Origin: Hymenobacter rubripertinctus
Lineage (GTDB): Bacteria > Bacteroidota > Bacteroidia > Cytophagales > Hymenobacteraceae
Direction of reading: 5' to 3'
Length of the DNA: 57,385 nt
Assembly (NCBI RefSeq): GCF_003583925.1
Contig: NZ_QYCN01000026.1
Coordinates: 151-57,535 of the forward strand
The notes beneath the pieces are model-generated. The model made no database searches, had not been told where the DNA came from, and saw only the letters and a list, made by a program, of their open reading frames with translations. Position 1 is the first letter of the stretch. Every line of letters starts with the position of its first letter. Below are positions 52,254 through 57,385 of the stretch, piece after piece. Made by a program: the position numbers and the translations under genes.

Positions 52254-53489
52254 TCATTCACCGCGCTGCCCCGGGCGGCGGCGCACCAAATGCCAGATGG
52301 AGCGCAGAAAGGGCCAGGGCGTGACGGAATTCATGATCTGGAGGTTTTCCAGGGGCGTAGTGCGCTCATCCAGAAAGCGAAAAATGCGCTCAACCGGGTT
52401 ACGAGTGAACAGTTGCTGGAAGATGTCGCGCACCGATTCGCCGCGCCGCTGCATGATGTCCAGCAGCAGCGTATCGAACAAAGGAAACTGCCACTGATCG
52501 GTAGTGGGGTTGGCGGGCGGGTGGCCCGAAGCAGCCAGGGCCGCCACGAGGTGGGCAGAGTGGCGCTGAATGCGGGCGAAGGTGTAGCCAGTGCTCGGTT
52601 TGGCCCGGCCGGCGCGGGTGCCCAGGTTCAGGATGCGGGCACTCACGCGCGCGGGCAGCGGGTGGCTGGTCATGGGGATGGAGCCACTTTCGCGCCCCGT
52701 TATGCGGTAGCGCTGGCCCGACAGGTGCTGGGTCAGGTACTGCCGCAAGGCCTCATCGTACTCGGCGGGAGCCAGCAACTCGGGCGAAAACACGGTGAAC
52801 TCGACCAAGGCCCGGCGCGGGCTGAAGGGCAGCGAATACACGAACCGCACCTGCTGGTGCTGCTCGATGTCGAAATCCATGAACTGCATAGTCGACACGT
52901 CGAAGGTGTCCTCGTCCGTTTCGATCTCCCATCCCACGAAATGTTGCTGTAAGTATAGATGCCGCCGGGGATCGGGAGCCAGTTTGGGGAGCCGGCTATC
53001 GAAGGCATACCGGGCTTGGAGCTGGGTACCGTCGGCCAGCGTTGCCAACACGCGGGCCTGAGAGCCTGACAATACTTCCTGTAAGCCGGTTACCCGGCCC
53101 ACGAGGCGCACAAACTGTGTGGGCCGCTCGTCCAGGGTCCGGTACACGAGCTGGTAAAAGTCCAGGCTCCGCAGCATTCGGTAGCGGTATTGGCCCAAAG
53201 CAATACGCCGCGTTAGCTGGGGAGTGCGGAACATCATGTGGTTCCATTGGTGCGCAATAATGGCCTCATACGGGCTAGGCTCATCGGACCAGAAGCGCCA
53301 GGTACGGTCGTTGCGCGGGCTTTCTTCCGGCTCAACCAGCACCACCCGCTTGCCGGCCAGGCGGGGCTCCTGGCTGATATGATAGGCCAGACTCAGGCCC
53401 GCCGCTCCCCCGCCCACAATCAGGTAATCGTAGTCGCGGATCAGGGCGGACTCTTCGGGCGGGGCAGACGGAGCAGGCGGGCGGGGCAT
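52254..53489 (-). CDS. crtY: Lycopene cyclase (CrtY type)
   Basis: A 411-residue FAD-dependent lycopene cyclase that turns lycopene into beta-carotene. The Rossmann start is DYLIVGGGAAGLSLAYHIS (about 19-37), followed by NDRTWRFW and the family-typical FDSRLPK, MQFMDFDI and GTRAGRAKPSTGY. The red or orange pigment of such bacteria depends on this pathway; no other carotenoid gene is in the window. I chose ATG 53489; the longer frame to 53528 reads into the terminator of the upstream gene. Confidence 0.93.
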   Translation of the reverse strand: MPRPPAPSAPPEESALIRDYDYLIVGGGAAGLSLAYHISQEPRLAGKRVVLVEPEESPRNDRTWRFWSDEPSPYEAIIAHQWNHMMFRTPQLTRRIALGQYRYRMLRSLDFYQLVYRTLDERPTQFVRLVGRVTGLQEVLSGSQARVLATLADGTQLQARYAFDSRLPKLAPDPRRHLYLQQHFVGWEIETDEDTFDVSTMQFMDFDIEQHQQVRFVYSLPFSPRRALVEFTVFSPELLAPAEYDEALRQYLTQHLSGQRYRITGRESGSIPMTSHPLPARVSARILNLGTRAGRAKPSTGYTFARIQRHSAHLVAALAASGHPPANPTTDQWQFPLFDTLLLDIMQRRGESVRDIFQQLFTRNPVERIFRFLDERTTPLENLQIMNSVTPWPFLRSIWHLVRRRPGQRGE

Positions 53490-53537
53490 GGGCGATAAGC
53501 GGGAATTCGGGCCGGAAAACCCGACCAAACTACAAAC

Positions 53538-53568
53538 AAAAAAGCCGCTCCCGAAGCAGCGGCTTTTC
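53538..53568 (-). terminator. Rho-independent terminator of the LOG-family gene
   Basis: On the minus strand AAAAGCCGCT pairs exactly with AGCGGCTTTT and continues into TTTTTT-type sequence. It lies about 100 nt after the stop of the gene at 53666. Confidence 0.85.
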
Positions 53569-53665
53569 TTGCCTGACTTACTAAAATGCCGGAACGAAGA
53601 CCTGCTTCACCCTACGGCCAGTCAAAAAATCAGCGAAATCACGCGTATTCAGCCCTAATCAGGGC

Positions 53666-54529
53666 TTAGAAGTTGGGCGAGAGCAGGTACTTGTTGTAGA
53701 AGTCGTCGATGATCTTCACCGCGTCCTCCGACGTGTCGACCAGCTGCACCAGGTCCATGTCCTCGGGCGAGATGTTGTGCTCGTCCTCCAGCATCACCTG
53801 CTGAATCCAGTCGAACATGCCCTGCCAGTACTTGCTGCCCACCAGCACGATGGGGAAGCGGCCGATTTTCTTGGTCTGAATCAGGGTAATGGCCTCGAAC
53901 AGCTCGTCGAGGGTGCCAAAGCCGCCGGGCATGCCGATGAAGCCCTGGGCGTATTTAACGAACATCACCTTGCGGACGAAGAAGTAGTCGAAGTTGATGA
54001 TTTTGTCGGGGTCGATGTAGATGTTGTTGAACTGCTCGAAGGGCAGCTCAATGTTGAGGCCCACCGACTTGCCGCCCTCGGAGTGGGCGCCCTTGTTGCC
54101 GGCCTCCATAATGCCGGGGCCGCCGCCCGTGATAACGCCGTAGCCGTGGCGCACCAGCTTGGCCGCAATTTCCTCGGCCATCTGGTAGTACGGGTTATCG
54201 GGCTTGGTGCGGGCCGAGCCGAAGATGGATACGCAGGGACCGATTTTGGACATCTTCTCGAAGCCCTCCACGAACTCGGCCATCACCTTAAAGATCTGCC
54301 AGGAGTCGGCAATCTTGATTTCGTTCCAGTCCTTGTCCACAAAAGCCTGGCGGATGCGCTGCTCGTCGTCGAGCTGCACGGTCCGCTCGCCGTGGGTTTG
54401 CTCCCGGATGTCGCTGATGGTTTTCACCTTGTTATCATTGACGTTGGGCTGCATGATGGTCTGGCCGCTACCGGCGTTCAAAGCCTCATCCGAGGCTTTG
54501 GTTCTACTGTTTTTTTTGAGCTTCGACAT
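53666..54529 (-). CDS. TIGR00730/LOG-family Rossmann protein
   Basis: A 287-residue LOG-family protein with the two family motifs GGGPGIMEAGN and PGGFGTLDE (PGGxGTxxE). Characterised members are cytokinin riboside 5'-monophosphate phosphoribohydrolases or nucleotide-cleaving relatives; the old label lysine decarboxylase is wrong. The N-terminal 55 residues are a charged extension. It is cytoplasmic. It has its own terminator at 53538. Confidence 0.92.
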   Translation of the reverse strand: MSKLKKNSRTKASDEALNAGSGQTIMQPNVNDNKVKTISDIREQTHGERTVQLDDEQRIRQAFVDKDWNEIKIADSWQIFKVMAEFVEGFEKMSKIGPCVSIFGSARTKPDNPYYQMAEEIAAKLVRHGYGVITGGGPGIMEAGNKGAHSEGGKSVGLNIELPFEQFNNIYIDPDKIINFDYFFVRKVMFVKYAQGFIGMPGGFGTLDELFEAITLIQTKKIGRFPIVLVGSKYWQGMFDWIQQVMLEDEHNISPEDMDLVQLVDTSEDAVKIIDDFYNKYLLSPNF

Positions 54530-54630
54530 AGGAGCTGCGGGTGAAAAACGGGCGCGGACCGGCCCGACGGCCTAAGGCAGGCGCGCCAGGGTGGGAACAG
54601 TCCGCACCGGGGTACATGGTAAGAAAATAG

Positions 54631-54663
54631 CAAAAAGAAAGCCGCCTCACGGAAGAGAGGCGA
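54631..54663 (-). terminator. Probable terminator of the permease gene
   Basis: On the minus strand CGCCTC pairs with GAGGCG and a T-rich tail (GCTTTCTTTTTG) follows. It lies about 115 nt beyond the permease stop, so the transcript would have a long 3' end. Confidence 0.5.
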
Positions 54664-54778
54664 CCCCAGGTAGCGACTCGCAAGATAACAATTTGTTAAC
54701 ACACGACCACTCCGGGGGCACTCAATAAAAATTGTCATCCTGGGCCGGGCGCAGGCCCTTACCCGCCTGCCGGCTCCC

Positions 54779-56038
54779 TTATTTCGCCCGGATGGCAATA
54801 ACGGGGTCGAGGTTGGCGGCCAGCACGGCCGGAATGATGCCCGCCAGCACCCCAATCACCACCGATACGGTGAGGCCCAGGGTGATATTGCCGGCCGACA
54901 GGAACAGGGGCAGCGCGTCCTGGGGCACCAGCGTAATCAGGTACACCAGCAGAATACCGGCGGCTCCGCCCAGCAGGCACAAGAACACGGCCTCGAACAG
55001 AAACTGGAACAGGATGAAGTAGTTTTTGGCTCCCAGCGACTTCTGAATTCCGATGATGTTGGTGCGCTCCTTCACCGACACGAACATGATGTTGGCAATG
55101 CCGAAGCCCCCCACCAGCATGGCAAACGAGCCGATAACGCCGCCTGCTACGCCCAGAATAGAGAACAGGCCGGAAATGGCATTCGCCAGCATTTCGGGCC
55201 GGTTGAGGGCAAAACTGTCGTCTTCTCGGGGTTTGAGGCCCCGGATATTGCGCATCAGCCCCTTGATTTCATATTCCAGATCGAGCAGGCCGGGGTCGTC
55301 GGCGCGGCCTTTGATGCCGATGGTGGCCCCCACCCCGCCGCCGGAGCCCTGGCTCATGGCGAAAATCTTGCTGAAGGCCCCGAACGGGATGATGCAGTTG
55401 TTGTCGTTGCCGCTGATACCGAGCACGCTCTTACCGGCCTTTTCCATCACCCCAATCACCACGAAGCGCATCCCCCGGGCCTTGAACTGTTGGCCGAGGG
55501 CCGAGCCATTGGGAAACAGGTTTTTGGCAATATCGGCCCCGATGATGGCCACGCCCCGGGCTCCGTCCGTTTCCTGGGGGGTGAAGTAGCGGCCGGTCAC
55601 TACCGGCACATCGGAGATTTTGCGGAAATCGTAGCTCACGCCCTGGAGCATGGCGTCGCTCACGCTGTTGGAGCCGGCTTTGAGGGTGTTGCCCTGGTTG
55701 TTGGCGAAAATGGCAATACCCTGGCTGTTGGGTCCAAGCTGCTTTTGCAGCTGCCGGTACTCGCGCACGGTGGGCACGGGCCGGTTGAAAAATTTCCACC
55801 ACGGAAAATTCGACTCGAACACCCAGGGCCACTTATCCACGTAAATCACCTTGTCGCCCACGAAATTCATACTGTCGCGGATATTTTTCTCCAGCGAATC
55901 GACCACCGTGAACACGGCGATAATGGCAAAAATGCCCACCGTAACGCCCAACAACGATAGAATGGTGCGCAGCAGATTGGATTTGAGGGCTTGCCACGCG
56001 AAGCGGAAGCTCTCCAGGGTCAGGCGCAGGGCTTTCAT
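54779..56038 (-). CDS. MacB-like ABC transporter permease
   Basis: A 419-residue permease of the MacB/FtsX superfamily: one N-terminal helix (LRTILSLLGVTVGIFAIIAV, about 24-43), a MacB periplasmic core domain (residues about 60-260), and three C-terminal helices (about 295-315, 345-370, 383-408) with the conserved TNIIGIQKSLGAKNYFILFQ. It needs an ATPase, which is not next to it. Such permeases take part in lipoprotein release or mechanotransmission for efflux. It is divergent from queA. Confidence 0.92.
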   Translation of the reverse strand: MKALRLTLESFRFAWQALKSNLLRTILSLLGVTVGIFAIIAVFTVVDSLEKNIRDSMNFVGDKVIYVDKWPWVFESNFPWWKFFNRPVPTVREYRQLQKQLGPNSQGIAIFANNQGNTLKAGSNSVSDAMLQGVSYDFRKISDVPVVTGRYFTPQETDGARGVAIIGADIAKNLFPNGSALGQQFKARGMRFVVIGVMEKAGKSVLGISGNDNNCIIPFGAFSKIFAMSQGSGGGVGATIGIKGRADDPGLLDLEYEIKGLMRNIRGLKPREDDSFALNRPEMLANAISGLFSILGVAGGVIGSFAMLVGGFGIANIMFVSVKERTNIIGIQKSLGAKNYFILFQFLFEAVFLCLLGGAAGILLVYLITLVPQDALPLFLSAGNITLGLTVSVVIGVLAGIIPAVLAANLDPVIAIRAK

Positions 56039-56122
56039 AGGAACCGGGGTTGAGCGGAGGGCGTAAGAGGGGCAATAAGCAGATTTCGGGCGAAAAATAA
56101 CGATTAATCCCCCAAAGCTGCG

Positions 56123-56130
56123 TAATTTCG
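56123..56130 (+). promoter_or_regulatory. Putative -7 box for queA
   Basis: TAATTTCG matches TAnnTTTG except at one position. It lies 48 nt before the queA ATG, in the 140-nt divergent spacer. Confidence 0.4.
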
Positions 56131-56178
56131 CGGTTCGATTTTTTTCCTAGGTTCCCCTCCTATTGCCCTGTCTGGCCC

Positions 56179-57228
56179 ATGAAGCTTTCTGAGTTCAAAT
56201 TTGAATTGCCTGAAAATCTGCTGGCACAGCATCCCGCCAAAAACCGCGACGAGTCGCGGCTCATGGTGCTGCACCGCGACAGCGGCAAGATCGAACACCG
56301 TATGTTCAAGGACATTCTGGAGTATTTCGATGAGGGCGACGTGTTTGTGGTCAACGACACGAAGGTGTTCCCGGCCCGCCTGTTTGGCAACAAGGAGAAG
56401 ACCGGGGCCCAGATTGAAGTGTTTCTGCTCCGCGAGCTGAACAAGGAGATTCACCTCTGGGACGTGCTGGTAGACCCGGCCCGCAAAATCCGGGTGGGCA
56501 ACAAGCTCTACTTCGGCGAGTCGGACATGGTAGCCGAGGTGATTGACAACACCACTTCGCGCGGCCGCACCATCAAGTTTCTCTACGACGGCCCCGATGA
56601 GGACTTCTACAAGGCCCTCTACAACCTGGGCGAAACGCCCATCCCGAAGGACTTCATTTCCCGCGACACCGAAGCGGCCGATAAGGAGCGCTACCAGACC
56701 ATTTACGCCAAGAACATTGGGGCCGTGGCCGCGCCGTCGGCGGGTCTGCACTTCACCAAAGAGGTGATGAAGCGCCTCGAAATCAAAGGCATCGATGTGG
56801 CGTCGGTGACGCTGCACGTGGGCCTGGGCACCTTTCGCACCGTCGACGTGGAGGACCTGACCAAGCACAAGATGGATTCCGAGAACTTCATGGTGCCCGC
56901 CGAAACGGCCACGATGGTCAACAAGGCCCTCGACGCCAAGAAGCGCGTGTGCGCCATCGGCACCACTTCCATGCGGGCCATGGAGTCGTCGGTTTCGGCC
57001 CACGTGCGCCTGAAGGGCAACGAAGGCTGGACTGACCGGTTCATTTTCCCGCCCTACGACTTCAAAATCGCCAACGCCCTGCTCACCAACTTCCATACGC
57101 CGGAGAGCACACTGATGATGATGGCCTCGGCTTTCGCCGGCCACGAGTTGCTGATTGAGGCCTACAAGCTCGCCATCAAGGAGAAGTACAAGTTCTTCAG
57201 CTACGGCGACGCCATGCTGATTATCTAG
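56179..57228 (+). CDS. queA: S-adenosylmethionine:tRNA ribosyltransferase-isomerase
   Basis: A 349-residue QueA, which moves the ribosyl part of S-adenosylmethionine to preQ1-tRNA to give epoxyqueuosine. Diagnostic text includes [53 protein letters not shown] and [20 protein letters not shown], with [18 protein letters not shown] near the end. The length is normal. It stands alone; an IS5-like element begins 14 nt after its stop. Confidence 0.96.
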   Translation: MKLSEFKFELPENLLAQHPAKNRDESRLMVLHRDSGKIEHRMFKDILEYFDEGDVFVVNDTKVFPARLFGNKEKTGAQIEVFLLRELNKEIHLWDVLVDPARKIRVGNKLYFGESDMVAEVIDNTTSRGRTIKFLYDGPDEDFYKALYNLGETPIPKDFISRDTEAADKERYQTIYAKNIGAVAAPSAGLHFTKEVMKRLEIKGIDVASVTLHVGLGTFRTVDVEDLTKHKMDSENFMVPAETATMVNKALDAKKRVCAIGTTSMRAMESSVSAHVRLKGNEGWTDRFIFPPYDFKIANALLTNFHTPESTLMMMASAFAGHELLIEAYKLAIKEKYKFFSYGDAMLII

Positions 57229-57241
57229 CGCTTCGCACTTA

Positions 57242-57385
57242 GAGTCTATCCGAATAGGAGTTAAAGAAGTGGTACTTTCGCGGCATGGCCACGACGCAAG
57301 AATTCACGATTTCCGATACGCTCTGGGCGCGCCTCTCGCCCCTGCTGCCCGTGCACACGCCCAAACCTCATCCGCTGGGCCGCCA
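57242..57385 (+). mobile_element. Left end of an IS5-like insertion sequence, cut by the window edge
   Basis: GAGTCTATCCGAATAGGAG looks like the left terminal repeat. It is followed 43 nt later by a transposase start. The right end and the target-site duplication lie outside the window. Confidence 0.6.
57285..57385 (+). CDS. IS5-family transposase, N-terminal fragment
   Basis: The first 33 codons (MATTQEFTISDTLWARLSPL, then LPVHTPKPHPLGR) match the start of the IS5-family DUF4096 region, whose usual form is a Trp-x-x-(I/L)xPLLP motif and a GRP segment. The rest is cut by the window end. A TACTTTCG box ends 4 nt before the ATG. Confidence 0.75.
   Translation, partial: MATTQEFTISDTLWARLSPLLPVHTPKPHPLGR

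Overview
The window looks like chromosome from a GC-rich member of the Bacteroidota, most probably Cytophagales and Hymenobacter-like. The reasons are the gene families (Bacteroidota-type lycopene cyclase, a conserved 73-residue DUF2795 protein, DUF4159 and BatA-like proteins around MoxR, a sigma factor followed by a fused membrane protein), the scarcity of Shine-Dalgarno sites, and TAnnTTTG-like promoter boxes. The genus is inference. I saw no rRNA, tRNA or CRISPR array.

Layout. 0-7 kb, minus strand: a four-gene efflux operon (TolC, universal stress protein, HlyD/EmrA adaptor, DHA2 MFS pump), then a YafY/WYL-type regulator and a DinB protein. 7-9.2 kb: a divergent sigma-54 activator with GAF domains; a perfect 23-bp palindrome and a -24-like box lie between it and tolC. 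9.2-11.8 kb: McrB/McrC type IV restriction. 12-18.4 kb: tldD-tldE duplicated in tandem; both TldD copies carry a twin-arginine signal and neither TldE does. 18.6-29.4 kb: a secreted hypothetical protein, DUF4159, two paralogous small barrel-like proteins on the minus strand, then MoxR, DUF58, BatA-like, DUF4175-like and a large membrane protein in one operon. 29.6-33 kb: a Thr-rich lipoprotein, a sigma factor, an anti-sigma-like/trypsin-like protease fusion, a small membrane protein and two tiny secreted basic proteins. 33-38.3 kb: trehalase, histidine kinase, SMP-30-type lipoprotein, LuxR-type regulator with a degenerate receiver. 38.4-43.9 kb: a visibly less GC-rich accessory cassette of five co-directional genes (membrane protein, patatin phospholipase, NlpC/P60-like peptidase with a peptidoglycan-binding domain, small hypothetical, secreted barrel-like protein). 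44-57.4 kb: coiled-coil protein, HTH regulator, amidase, EttA, DUF349, DUF2795, orphan ABC ATPase, lycopene cyclase, LOG-family protein, MacB-like permease, QueA, and the left end of an IS5-like element cut by the window edge.

The strongest unexplained structure is in the spacers. At least a dozen intergenic regions hold long inverted repeats with 17-51-bp arms, several perfect, which often begin at or within a few bases of a stop codon. Most differ in sequence from place to place, but some fall into small dispersed families. The best candidate for an undescribed protein system is the 38.4-43.9 kb cassette; the sigma factor/anti-sigma-protease locus is second.
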